DNA from: Candidatus Aenigmatarchaeota archaeon
GTDB taxonomy: Archaea > Aenigmatarchaeota > Aenigmatarchaeia > GW2011-AR5
Direction: 5' to 3'
DNA: 64,000 nucleotides
NCBI GenBank assembly: GCA_016180945.1
Contig: JACPAG010000004.1
Location: 1-64,000 of the forward strand
Within the stretch, counting starts at the first letter, position 1. The number at the start of each line of letters is the position of its first letter. The translations under genes were made by a program, and so were the position numbers. This document shows, in pieces, positions 1-7,531 of this stretch. The notes under the pieces are model-generated. The model was not told the DNA's origin. It ran no database searches and saw only the letters and a list, made by a program, of their open reading frames with translations.

Positions 1-76
1 TGCTGTTAAGAAAGGCGAGAAACTTTTCATGTATGTAGAAGGCGAGAAGCTTATAGTAACTAAGAAATCTGATTAA
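1..76 (+). CDS. C-terminal fragment of AbrB-like swapped-hairpin protein (partial)
   Basis: The window opens inside a reading frame that runs from base 2 to the TAA at 74-76 and gives 24 residues. The fragment has the form GEKLFMYVEGEKLIVTKK, the usual layout of the C-terminal half of SpoVT/AbrB DNA-binding domains (a Gly-Asp/Glu-turn followed by a short beta strand and Lys tail). Such proteins are antitoxins or transcription regulators in archaea. The N-terminus lies outside the window, so the family call rests on a short motif and is tentative. Confidence 0.5.
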   Translation, partial: AVKKGEKLFMYVEGEKLIVTKKSD

Positions 77-85
77 ATTTTTTAT

Positions 86-202
86 CCGCAACATTGTTTT
101 AAAACTACCGACTTTCCATCAGAAACCAGAGGTTTCTGTGGAATTCAGGAGAGCTTCGCTCTCCATGAATTAGTCGGTAGATAATACACAAACAATGTTG
201 GG
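86..202. repeat. Nested-hairpin element: outer stem with two hairpin arms
   Basis: An 11-bp outer stem (89-99 with 190-200) encloses a second perfect 9-bp stem (105-113 with 172-180). Inside it are two adjacent hairpins: 116-142 (8-bp core stem, loop aga) and 143-170 (7-bp core plus 5-bp base, loop ttc). The geometry is a three-way junction, or a T-shaped cruciform if DNA. No reading frame is evident. It lies between the AbrB-like gene and a convergent membrane-protein gene, so termination or a structural-DNA role are both possible. Same architecture as other elements in this window. Confidence 0.8.
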
Positions 203-260
203 ATGCTATGCTCAAAGAAACCTGTGACTTTAGTCACAGGTTATATCAGAGCATATCATC
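203..260. repeat. Companion stem-loop of the nested-hairpin element
   Basis: An imperfect 12-bp stem (about 202-213 with 249-260, one mismatch) encloses a perfect 9-bp hairpin (221-229 with 232-240, loop tt). It directly abuts the three-way element at 86-202 and overlaps the last three bases of the convergent gene. This second single-arm unit is also seen next to the two-arm units at 13.0, 27.9, 36.2 and 47.1 kb. Confidence 0.7.
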
Positions 261-618
261 TGCTCTTCAGGAGCAATAAAGAAATACCCGCTGCAGCCAG
301 CTGGAATAGCGCTACAAGCCCGTCTACAACTGCCTCAGACAGCTGGTTATTTGCAAGATGCTCCGGCACTCCCAAAACGCCAAAGCTGGCGATAAGAAAT
401 ACAGCCAATGGGACGGTGGAAGCCTGGACGCCCTGCTCTTTCGCGAAAAATGCGAATATCAGCAGAAGTGAAACAGAAGCCATGTTGAGCAGGAAAAAAA
501 ACTTGAATGGCATCAGGATATTCCATTCAAGAACTGTAGAAACAAGGATTAGAAATGCGGTCAAATTATGGAAGTTTTTCAGCCATAGATACTCGCGTTT
601 TGGATTCTTGCGTTTCAT
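256..618 (-). CDS. Small polytopic membrane protein, function unknown
   Basis: 120 residues with a basic N-terminus (MKRKNPKREYLWLKNFHN) followed by about four hydrophobic segments near residues 16-35, 38-58, 68-85 and 98-117. The positive-inside pattern suggests a cytoplasmic N-terminus. I recognise no family. The overlapping frame on the other strand lacks any domain character, so this strand was chosen. Its stop lies inside the hairpin element at 203-260. Confidence 0.6.
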   Translation of the reverse strand: MKRKNPKREYLWLKNFHNLTAFLILVSTVLEWNILMPFKFFFLLNMASVSLLLIFAFFAKEQGVQASTVPLAVFLIASFGVLGVPEHLANNQLSEAVVDGLVALFQLAAAGISLLLLKSR

Positions 619-678
619 ATGTTAATAATTGGCGTTTGGAGTTAAAAAAGATAATTAAAAAAGAAAAACAAGAAAAGA

Positions 679-780
679 ATTATAGTAAACCAAATAAATA
701 AACACGTATCCTACTTATTTGGTTTACATATAGTCAGCAAAGAAGTATTATACCTAATTAGTTCTTTGCATGACTATAAT
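679..780. repeat. Nested-hairpin element, two arms
   Basis: Arm 1 is a 13-bp perfect stem (85-97 of this hundred, i.e. 685-697 with 715-727). Arm 2 is an 8-bp stem (729-736 with 771-778) continued by a second 8-bp stem (737-744 with 762-769) after a one-base bulge. The ends attatagt (679-686) and actataat (773-780) are also complementary. The element ends on the stop codon of the TRAM gene and may act as its 3' end, but its architecture matches the dispersed family. Confidence 0.7.
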
Positions 781-1142
781 TATTCTTCTTCCTCAGAACC
801 GCTTTCCTCAGCTTCCTCTTCGCTTTCTTCTGTTGCCTCTTCTGCTTCAACTTCTTCTGCCTGTTCTCCGGCTTCCTCTGTCTCTTCAGCTGGCTGAGAA
901 CCGCCGACCTTTTCGCCGATCGCAAAGCGGTTTGAAACTTCCTTTATCTTTACCCTGCATTCTTCCCCTTTTTTGGCACCCGGCACGAAAACAATGAAGT
1001 TCTCTATCTTCGTTATGCCGTCGCCTTTTGCGCCGACGTCTGATATTTTTACGTCATACTCCTGCCCGACTTTCACAGGCTTTGGCTTGTCAAAATCGTC
1101 GAAATCCCTTCTGCCAAAACCCCCTCTTCTTCTTTCATACAT
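780..1142 (-). CDS. TRAM-domain RNA-binding protein with acidic tail
   Basis: 120 residues. An Arg/Gly/Asp-rich head (MYERRRGGFGRRDFDDFD) precedes a TRAM domain at about residues 22-75, with the typical VKVGQEYDVKISDVGAKGDG start and GAKKGEECRVKI end. A long Glu/Ala-rich acidic tail of about 40 residues follows. Single TRAM proteins are common in archaea and act as RNA chaperones, often linked to cold or translation. Start chosen at the ATG at 1142 because GGAAGGTG lies six bases upstream; an upstream GTG at 1151 is less likely. The acidic tail is unusual for this family and resembles an RNA-mimicking or solubility extension. Confidence 0.85.
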   Translation of the reverse strand: MYERRRGGFGRRDFDDFDKPKPVKVGQEYDVKISDVGAKGDGITKIENFIVFVPGAKKGEECRVKIKEVSNRFAIGEKVGGSQPAEETEEAGEQAEEVEAEEATEESEEEAEESGSEEEE

Positions 1143-1341
1143 CCGTAACACCTTCCTTGATTTTCTTTATGTAGATTTTTTATTGCTTATTAAAAAATCC
1201 ACAGCAATATGGTCAGAAACAGCCGAAAACGGATTATCCCAACCAATTGTTTCTACTTCGATGCAAAACTATTTAAATTGTCCAAGGTAAGTCGGAAGGT
1301 TAGTTGACTAACAGATGGATTGGTTAAGATTTTTCTAGTGC

Positions 1342-2163
1342 TTATTCTAATAAATGCTCCTTTCTTGCGAACAGGCTTCTTGCAAACCAGTACATGGCGT
1401 ATAGTTCTAATGCAAACGGAAAGTAGCCTATGTAACCCAAAACAGGCATTTCAAAAATCTTGAAAAAGCCGACAAACGGGATATCGTAGGTCCATTTTGG
1501 TATTGCCCAGTAGTTCCAGAACTCCCAGAGGAAGCCGAGAATGATGCCGGCTAGCAGCAGCGACATGGGCGTCGCCAGTTTTCTGTCTTTCAGGTGGCCT
1601 ACAATGCTCGGCTGCCTGTGTATATAGTTTATGGGGTCCAGTATGAAAAAGAAGCTGAACCAGATGAGCGGATAAGCGAATTTTGGCAGAAGCACAGGCG
1701 CAATAAAACAGATTACGCCCAATGCCATCATCGAGTGCAACAATCTCTTTGTAATCTTGTGCCTTTTATGCAGCTTCTTTCTGCCAAAGAGGCGGACGGA
1801 CCTTATCAACTCGACAGTCTCGAAGAAAGCCGGCATGACAGTCGAGAAAGAAATCGTGCCGATTATGTTCTTGAGCCGTATGCCTTCTATTCCTACATAA
1901 TTCCAATTGCCAGTTATGATGTTCAGGAACTCAAAAACCCACCAGACAAGCGACGAAATAACAATCATGCCTAAGAACTGGTTGATCCTGTTGCTTATCA
2001 ATGAATTTCCGCGCAGCTTGTAAACCAGCGCGTCTATGACGAGGATATAGCCGTACCAGACGATCGGAAAGTACAAGTTTGCAAAAGGCTGGATTTTGAG
2101 AAAAAAGTTCGCCTCGGCGAAGACAATCATCAGCACGCCTAACAGACCGTATTTGCGGAACAT
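1342..2163 (-). CDS. Polytopic membrane protein, unknown function
   Basis: 273 residues with about eight hydrophobic segments rich in Trp, Phe and Tyr (VWWVFEFLNI and LGFLWEFWNYWA). The two motifs of type W-x-F-E/W-F-x-N recur in each half, suggesting an internal duplication of a four-helix unit. A basic loop (GRKKLHKRHKITKR) at about 126-140 separates the halves. No family is recognised with confidence. A promoter-like TATA sequence lies upstream of the ATG. Confidence 0.6.
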   Translation of the reverse strand: MFRKYGLLGVLMIVFAEANFFLKIQPFANLYFPIVWYGYILVIDALVYKLRGNSLISNRINQFLGMIVISSLVWWVFEFLNIITGNWNYVGIEGIRLKNIIGTISFSTVMPAFFETVELIRSVRLFGRKKLHKRHKITKRLLHSMMALGVICFIAPVLLPKFAYPLIWFSFFFILDPINYIHRQPSIVGHLKDRKLATPMSLLLAGIILGFLWEFWNYWAIPKWTYDIPFVGFFKIFEMPVLGYIGYFPFALELYAMYWFARSLFARKEHLLE

Positions 2164-2343
2164 TAATTATACATTCAGGCGGCTTGTATAAATATTTTTG
2201 AATTTAATCACCTTTATATTCCAGAAGAGCAAAATACAACTATTATAAGTATGATAATCGATTTTAGGTTTCGTATAAAAGAATCGGGCTAACGACTGGA
2301 AGGAGCAAACATTTATAATATGGCAATCGACTAGGAACAGACT

Positions 2344-2361
2344 GACGCACAGCGGTGCGTC
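2344..2361. other. Leader hairpin upstream of M42 peptidase gene
   Basis: A perfect 7-bp stem gacgcac/gtgcgtc with a four-base loop lies 25 bases before the ATG at 2386, downstream of a TATA-like catttataat (about 2311). It would sit in the 5' leader and may affect translation or be incidental. Confidence 0.4.
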
Positions 2362-2385
2362 TAATCATTACGAGGCTAGGGGATA

Positions 2386-3390
2386 ATGGAGCTGCTGAGA
2401 AGGCTTATTGACGCGTACGGCATATCCGCTTCTGAAGAAAAGGTGAGGGCTATTATAGCCAAGGAAATAAAGCCCTATGTGACTGACGTGAGGACGGATA
2501 ATCTCGGCAACCTCATAGCCAGAAAGAAAGGGCCTGAGCCGCGGGTCATGCTCGCCGCGCATATGGATGAAATAGGGTTGCTGATAAGAAGCATCGACAG
2601 CGAAGGCAGGATATACTTTTCCTCGATAGGCGGCATAGTGCCGCTGACGATTATAGGCCAGCGCGTTTTCATCGAAGGCAAGAAAAGGATAGAAGGCGTG
2701 ATAACGACGAAGGAAATAAGCGACAACATCGTGATAAAGGAACTGCCGAAAATGGAAAGCATGTACATAGACACCGGTCTTGGGAAAAAAGAGCTGGAAA
2801 AGCATGTTGAGACGGGCGATTACGTTTCGCTTATACAGGAATCTGCCTTTTTGGGGAACGGAGATATTTTCTGCGGCAAAGCCCTTGACGACAGGGTTGG
2901 CTGCTTCATTCTGGTAGAACTTGCGAAGCGGCTGAAAAAAGCAAAGTGCGAGATTTATTACGTGTTTACCGTTCAGGAGGAGATAGGTCTTTACGGCGCG
3001 AAGACGTCTGCCTATACCGTGAATCCGGCCTGGGCAATCGCCGTCGACACGACGAACGCAGACACGTTAGAAGGAACGAAACAGCTTGGCAAAGGACCCT
3101 GCATAACAGTCAAGGACGCGGCGATGCTCGGAAACAAGTGCATAAACGGCTGGCTGAAGGACATAGCCAGAAAAGAAAAGATACCGCTGCAGAAGGACGT
3201 GAGCGATGCCGGAAGCACGGATGCGCTGACAATTGCTCTGTCAAGGGGCGGAATACCTGCCACGGTTGTGAGCGTTATCGTCAAGAACATACACTCAACT
3301 GTCGGCATAGCCCACAGGAAGGACATAGAAAATGCTATAAAACTGCTGGAAAAGCTTCTCCAGAAGCCGCCGAAAGTATGCATCGTGTGA
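2386..3390 (+). CDS. M42-family metallo-aminopeptidase
   Basis: 334 residues, usual length for tetrahedral (TET-type) archaeal aminopeptidases, which trim peptides from proteasomal or extracellular protein breakdown using two metal ions. Visible metal/catalytic motifs in order: AHMDEIG (His59, Asp61), ALDDRVG (about 168-174), VQEEIGLYGA (catalytic Glu pair, about 203), VDTTNAD (about 226) and IHSTVG near 309. The preceding leader carries a hairpin. Fits a peptide- and amino-acid-fermenting metabolism together with the aspartase and amino-acid dehydrogenase nearby. Substrate preference (Glu, Leu or Lys) cannot be read from sequence. Confidence 0.9.
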   Translation: MELLRRLIDAYGISASEEKVRAIIAKEIKPYVTDVRTDNLGNLIARKKGPEPRVMLAAHMDEIGLLIRSIDSEGRIYFSSIGGIVPLTIIGQRVFIEGKKRIEGVITTKEISDNIVIKELPKMESMYIDTGLGKKELEKHVETGDYVSLIQESAFLGNGDIFCGKALDDRVGCFILVELAKRLKKAKCEIYYVFTVQEEIGLYGAKTSAYTVNPAWAIAVDTTNADTLEGTKQLGKGPCITVKDAAMLGNKCINGWLKDIARKEKIPLQKDVSDAGSTDALTIALSRGGIPATVVSVIVKNIHSTVGIAHRKDIENAIKLLEKLLQKPPKVCIV

Positions 3391-3450
3391 TGCACTATTT
3401 AAAGAACCGGAAATAAGCAAGTTTATAAAGTTTACTAAGAGCAGTAAATC

Positions 3451-3645
3451 ATGGGCCAATGTGGACAGCTAGGAGATGTTACACTTGGCATATCATATGG
3501 CCTAGTGAATGGTATCGGGGCTGGATTTCTTTTTATCCGTGACGATAATTGCTTGGGTGCTGCTGTGGCAGGAGTTGCCTTGTTAGTTGGTGCTGGTTAT
3601 GCTATTCATCATGGAATAGAGTGTCTGAGAGAATACAAGCCATAG
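3451..3645 (+). CDS. Small glycine-rich membrane protein
   Basis: 64 residues with two hydrophobic segments (about 9-30 and 34-52) and a Cys near each end (QCGQ, IECLRE). A TATA-like gtttataaagttt about 27 bases before the ATG suggests a leaderless transcript. The Gly-Ala-rich helices resemble small holin-like or glycine-zipper proteins, but no family is recognised. Confidence 0.55.
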   Translation: MGQCGQLGDVTLGISYGLVNGIGAGFLFIRDDNCLGAAVAGVALLVGAGYAIHHGIECLREYKP

Positions 3646-3763
3646 GTCAGATAATTCGATAACCAAATTTCGTATAATTGCTGTCGAGCAACTCGTTGGG
3701 GCGACTCCTAAGCGCTTCTAACCGCACAAATTCTTTTTATTCTGCCTTTGCTATAATCTTTCC

Positions 3764-5065
3764 ATGAAGCGCGTTATTATCATGGGCGCGGCAGGACGGG
3801 ACTTTCATAATTTCAACATGGCATATCGCGATAACCCTAAGTATGAAGTAATAGCCTTTACTGCAACGCAGATTCCAGGCATATCAGGCAGAAAGTATCC
3901 AAGAGAACTGGCAGGAAAATTGTACCCTAAAGGGATTCCTATTTATTCTGAAGAGAAACTGTCTTGGCTAATTAAAAAATTCAAAGTCGATGAAGTGGTT
4001 TTTGCGTATTCTGATGTTACCCACGAATACGTTATGCACAAAGCCTCGATAGCATTAGCAAACGGCGCTGATTTTGTTTTGCTCGGTCCTGATTCGACAA
4101 TGCTTCATTCCAGCAAGCCCGTGATTTCTGTCTGCGCCGTGCGCACTGGCAGCGGCAAAAGCCAGGTATCACGAAAAATAGCCAAAATCCTGAAGAGCAA
4201 GGGAAAAAGAGTAGTCGTGATAAGACACCCCATGCCATACGGCGATTTGAAAAAACAATCCGTTCAAAGATTTGCGACTTACAAGGATTTAGACAAAAAT
4301 AAATGTACAATTGAAGAGCGCGAGGAATACGAGCCGCATATAAACAGCGGCATTGTCGTATACGCCGGCGTCGATTACGAAAAAATCCTAAGAAGAGCGG
4401 AAAAAGAGGCGGATGCAATCATCTGGGACGGCGGCAACAACGATTTTTCTTTCATCGAATCGGACTTGTATATCGTGGTTGCCGACCCGCACCGCGCCGG
4501 CCACGAATTGCTCTACCATCCCGGAGAAACAAACCTGCGGATGGCCGATGTCGTTATAATAAACAAAATCGATTCGGCAGAAAAAGAAGATATAAAGAAG
4601 GTAATCATCAATACAAAATCTGTTAATCCAAAGGCAGAGATAATTTTAGCCAAATCAGTGGTTACAGTTGATTACCCCTCCCTAATCAAAGGCAAGTCTG
4701 TTCTTGTTGTTGAGGACGGGCCGACGCTGACTCACGGCGGCATGCCGTACGGCGCCGGAACCGTGGCTGCGAAAAAGTATGGATGCAGGATAGTAGACGC
4801 AAGAAAATATGCCGTCGGTTCGATAAAAGACCTGTACAAGAAATATGCGCACCTGAAAAAAGAGCTGCCGGCCATGGGCTACAGTACGAAACAGGCAGAA
4901 GAGCTGGCAAAAACGATCAATGCCGCGAAATGCGACGCGGTGATAGATGCGACGCCTGTAACGTTGCCGAAGATTATCAAAATCAACAAGCCTGTCGTGC
5001 AGGTGGATTACGAGCTGCAGGAAGTCGGCCTGCATCTGAAAACAATTCTGAGAAGATTTTTATGA
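3764..5065 (+). CDS. Cyclic 2,3-diphosphoglycerate synthetase-like P-loop NTPase
   Basis: 433 residues. N-terminal Rossmann-like region (KRVIIMGAAGRDFHNFN) followed by a P-loop (AVRTGSGKSQVSRK, about 127-140), a switch-like IIWDGGNNDFSF (about 222), and a guanine-type NKID motif (about 266). This layout matches the predicted GTPase family (COG2403 type) that includes archaeal cyclic-2,3-diphosphoglycerate synthetase. The stop overlaps the ATG of the carbamate kinase gene (ATGA), and an ornithine carbamoyltransferase-like gene follows, so a role connected with carbamoyl-phosphate or arginine catabolism is a better guess here than thermoprotectant synthesis. The true reaction is unknown. Confidence 0.8.
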   Translation: MKRVIIMGAAGRDFHNFNMAYRDNPKYEVIAFTATQIPGISGRKYPRELAGKLYPKGIPIYSEEKLSWLIKKFKVDEVVFAYSDVTHEYVMHKASIALANGADFVLLGPDSTMLHSSKPVISVCAVRTGSGKSQVSRKIAKILKSKGKRVVVIRHPMPYGDLKKQSVQRFATYKDLDKNKCTIEEREEYEPHINSGIVVYAGVDYEKILRRAEKEADAIIWDGGNNDFSFIESDLYIVVADPHRAGHELLYHPGETNLRMADVVIINKIDSAEKEDIKKVIINTKSVNPKAEIILAKSVVTVDYPSLIKGKSVLVVEDGPTLTHGGMPYGAGTVAAKKYGCRIVDARKYAVGSIKDLYKKYAHLKKELPAMGYSTKQAEELAKTINAAKCDAVIDATPVTLPKIIKINKPVVQVDYELQEVGLHLKTILRRFL

Positions 5066-5943
5066 AGTGCCTTGTAGTCGCACTGGGCGGCAACTCCATA
5101 ATACTGCCGAAGGAGCAGGGCACTTTAGAGCAGCAGATGAGGCATGTTCATGATACGGTGGAAAACATGCGCGTTTTGTTTAACAGTAAATACAAAGTGG
5201 TTATCACGCACGGAAATGGACCGGCTGTAGGCGACCTTCTGATACAGCAAGAAAGCGCCGACAGGCCGCGCATGCCGCTGTACGTGTTGGATGCGATGAC
5301 CCAAGCACAAATAGGTTACCTGTTGCAGCTTGCTCTACAAAATCAGCTTGGCATACATTCCACTGTCGTGATTACTAGAATTCTAGTAGATAAAAAAGAC
5401 AGGGCATTCAAAAATCCGACAAAGCCCATCGGTCCATTCTATAAAAGCAAGGTATACCCTGCAATGATAAAGCAGCTGCAGGGCTGGCGGCGTGTCGTGC
5501 CTTCTCCACAGCCGAAGGGGATAATAGACATACAGCTTATTAGGGACGTCATGAACAAATATGTTGTCATCGCATGCGGCGGTGGCGGCATTCCTGTTAT
5601 AAGGAAAAAGGGGAGGCTAGTGGGCATTGATGCTGTCATCGACAAAGACTTCGCATCCCAGCTACTGGCGACACAGCTTAAGGCAGATGAGCTGATTTTT
5701 ATAACAGCTGTCGACAATGTTTATCTAAATTATGGAAAGAAGAGACAATCAAAACTAAGCGCCATGGACATAGCAGAAGCAGAGAAATATTTATCTGAGG
5801 GGCATTTTGGCGTAGGTTCAATGAAACCCAAGATAGAGGCCAGCATAAGATTTCTGGAGAGCGGCGGAAAAAAGATTATCATAACATCCCCAAAACTGTT
5901 GGAAAAAGCCCTGAAAGGAAAGGCAGGAACGGTGATTAAGTGA
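5062..5943 (+). CDS. arcC: Carbamate kinase
   Basis: 293 residues. Start ATG at 5062 overlaps the preceding stop by four bases; longer upstream frames are only the overlap with the previous gene. Motifs: VALGGNSIILPKEQGT at the N-terminus, VITHGNGPAVG (about 52-62), CGGGGIPV (about 172) and VDNVYLNYGK (about 217), all characteristic of carbamate kinase. It converts carbamoyl phosphate and ADP to carbamate and ATP, giving substrate-level phosphorylation. Co-transcribed with the DPG-synthetase-like protein and followed by the carbamoyltransferase, so the group likely ferments citrulline- or purine-derived carbamoyl compounds. Confidence 0.92.
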   Translation: MKCLVVALGGNSIILPKEQGTLEQQMRHVHDTVENMRVLFNSKYKVVITHGNGPAVGDLLIQQESADRPRMPLYVLDAMTQAQIGYLLQLALQNQLGIHSTVVITRILVDKKDRAFKNPTKPIGPFYKSKVYPAMIKQLQGWRRVVPSPQPKGIIDIQLIRDVMNKYVVIACGGGGIPVIRKKGRLVGIDAVIDKDFASQLLATQLKADELIFITAVDNVYLNYGKKRQSKLSAMDIAEAEKYLSEGHFGVGSMKPKIEASIRFLESGGKKIIITSPKLLEKALKGKAGTVIK

Positions 5944-6001
5944 GATGCTTCGGTAAACTCGCATATCTTTTCAAAACATTAATTCATGAGGTATTTTGAA
6001 A

Positions 6002-6859
6002 ATGAAACATCTTATTTCGATAAGCGATTTAACAAAAAATGATGTAACGCAGATATTCAAAACTACGGACAAACTGAAAAACAAAAAAATGCCGTTGCTG
6101 AAAGACAAGATTCTTGCGATGGTGTTTGAGAAGCCTTCGACGCGCACGCGCGTAAGCTTTGAGGTTGCGATGGAGCATCTGGGAGGGCATGCAATCAACC
6201 TCAGCCACGGCGAGACGCAGCTGGTGAGGGACGAAAGCATTGCAGACACGGCGAAGGTATTGTCAAGATATGTGGATGCCATCATGGCGCGCGTATTTGA
6301 GCATAAGACGTTGATGGAACTGGCAAAATATGCAAGTGTGCCTGTCATAAATGGCTTAAGCCACAAGGAACATCCGTGTCAGGCTTTAGCTGATGCATAT
6401 ACAATTCTAAAAAGAAAGGGGTTGAAAGGAAAAATAGTTTTTCTCGGTGACGGCACAAACAACACGTTCAATTCGCTTGTTAAAGTATGCGGGATGTTCG
6501 GCATGGATATAATCGTATCATGCCCGGCAGGGTACAAACCAAAAATAAAAGGCAAATATAAAGTTGTGGAAAGCCCGAAAGAGGCTGTCAAAGACGCTGA
6601 TGTCCTTTACACAGACACATTCGTCAGCATGGGTGAAGAAAAAGAAATAAAGAAAAGGATTGCGGATTTGAAAGGGTATCAGCTGAATAGCTCACTGGTT
6701 AAAACAGCAAACAACCCAATAGTTATGCACCCGCTGCCGGCGCACCGCAGCGTTGAAATCACAAGCGACGTCATGGACGGAAAAAATTCCGTGGTTTTCG
6801 AGCAGGCGGAAAACCGCCTGCACGTCCAGAAGGCGATATTGTATTTGCTGCTGAAGTGA
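6002..6859 (+). CDS. argF: Ornithine carbamoyltransferase-like enzyme with altered HCLP motif
   Basis: 285 residues from the ATG at 6002 (GAGGT about 11 bases upstream; a TTG at 5996 is possible). Carbamoyl-phosphate motifs are intact: STRTR (about 48-52), HPCQ (about 124). The Asn-rich ornithine-binding segment GDGTNNTFNSL and the SMGE loop are present. The normally conserved HCLP signature reads HPLPAHR (about 237), so the catalytic-pocket Cys is replaced by Pro, as in aspartate carbamoyltransferases. The remaining motifs still favour ornithine or a related amine. Probably the partner of the carbamate kinase upstream, acting in the catabolic direction. Confidence 0.82.
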   Translation: MKHLISISDLTKNDVTQIFKTTDKLKNKKMPLLKDKILAMVFEKPSTRTRVSFEVAMEHLGGHAINLSHGETQLVRDESIADTAKVLSRYVDAIMARVFEHKTLMELAKYASVPVINGLSHKEHPCQALADAYTILKRKGLKGKIVFLGDGTNNTFNSLVKVCGMFGMDIIVSCPAGYKPKIKGKYKVVESPKEAVKDADVLYTDTFVSMGEEKEIKKRIADLKGYQLNSSLVKTANNPIVMHPLPAHRSVEITSDVMDGKNSVVFEQAENRLHVQKAILYLLLK

Positions 6860-6876
6860 AGTTCGCCAGCTGTTGC

Positions 6877-7401
6877 TTACCTTGTGTAAATGCCGTACCT
6901 TCTCATTTCTTTGTGTGTAAAGTCGCCCTTCTCAAGAATGTGAAAACCGCCTTTTTCCAATATATCTCCCGTGGTCAAGTAACAGGCAGTTTTACCCTCT
7001 ATATAGAGTTCCATAGCAGAGTCTTCTTCGGAAGATAGCAAAACAAATCGAGATGATAGTCTGTATGCATTGCGGACAAGCCCACCGAAGCCGGGAATGT
7101 AAACTACAGACTCTCCAATATTGGCAATTTCGAAAGGATAATTAAGCATAGGTCTGAAGTGCACTACTGCATCAATGCCGTCTTCATAAAACCTCAGTAC
7201 ATCTTCCTGTACAACACGGAATTCAGGAAACATGCCACTTATCGCATGCAAAGTTTTATCACTGAGATCTACAAATATGCCCTTTGCGCCCAACTCCCGT
7301 AGAGCTTTGCCTACATCCTCGTAACCGTAAGAAGTCGGCAGGACAGCTACTGTGCTGCCACTTCTTACCTTTCCTCTGTATAGAATCTCAGTCAGTTCCA
7401 C
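6877..7401 (-). CDS. Hypothetical alpha/beta protein
   Basis: 174 residues with alternating hydrophobic strands and helices (STVAVLPTSYGY, AKGIFVDLSD, DAVVHFRPM, GESVVYIPGFGG, RFVLLSSEEDS) like a class I methyltransferase or Rossmann fold, but without a clear GxGxG motif. The C-terminus contains a short repeat (ILEKGGFH / ILEKGDFT). A TATA-like ctttataag lies about 25 bases before the ATG. No family is recognised; methyltransferase is only a structural guess. Confidence 0.6.
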   Translation of the reverse strand: MELTEILYRGKVRSGSTVAVLPTSYGYEDVGKALRELGAKGIFVDLSDKTLHAISGMFPEFRVVQEDVLRFYEDGIDAVVHFRPMLNYPFEIANIGESVVYIPGFGGLVRNAYRLSSRFVLLSSEEDSAMELYIEGKTACYLTTGDILEKGGFHILEKGDFTHKEMRRYGIYTR

Positions 7402-7531
7402 GGCAAATTTTTGCTACAAGCTCTTATAAAGGTCGTGCGAGATTGCACATTACTTAAAAATTGGTCATTTTAGTGGCAGTCGTTTGATAGCATTCCCCCA
7501 ACTCCCTCTGTTGCAACCGCTTGTAAAAACT

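Noticed and set aside
86..202. Nested-hairpin elements as simple transcription terminators
   Set aside because: Archaeal terminators are mainly T-runs; these elements also occur inside a coding gene and directly before start codons, and they carry conserved linkers.
203..625. Plus-strand frame of 140 codons opposite the small membrane protein
   Set aside because: It has no domain character, runs through the hairpin element, and the opposite strand encodes a regular membrane protein.
973..1290. Plus-strand frame opposite the TRAM gene
   Set aside because: Shadow of the TRAM coding sequence; composition is atypical and no ribosome site or promoter fits.
4783..5061. N-terminal extension of carbamate kinase
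   Set aside because: This part is the overlap with the preceding NTPase gene in another frame; the ATG at 5062 matches the family start.
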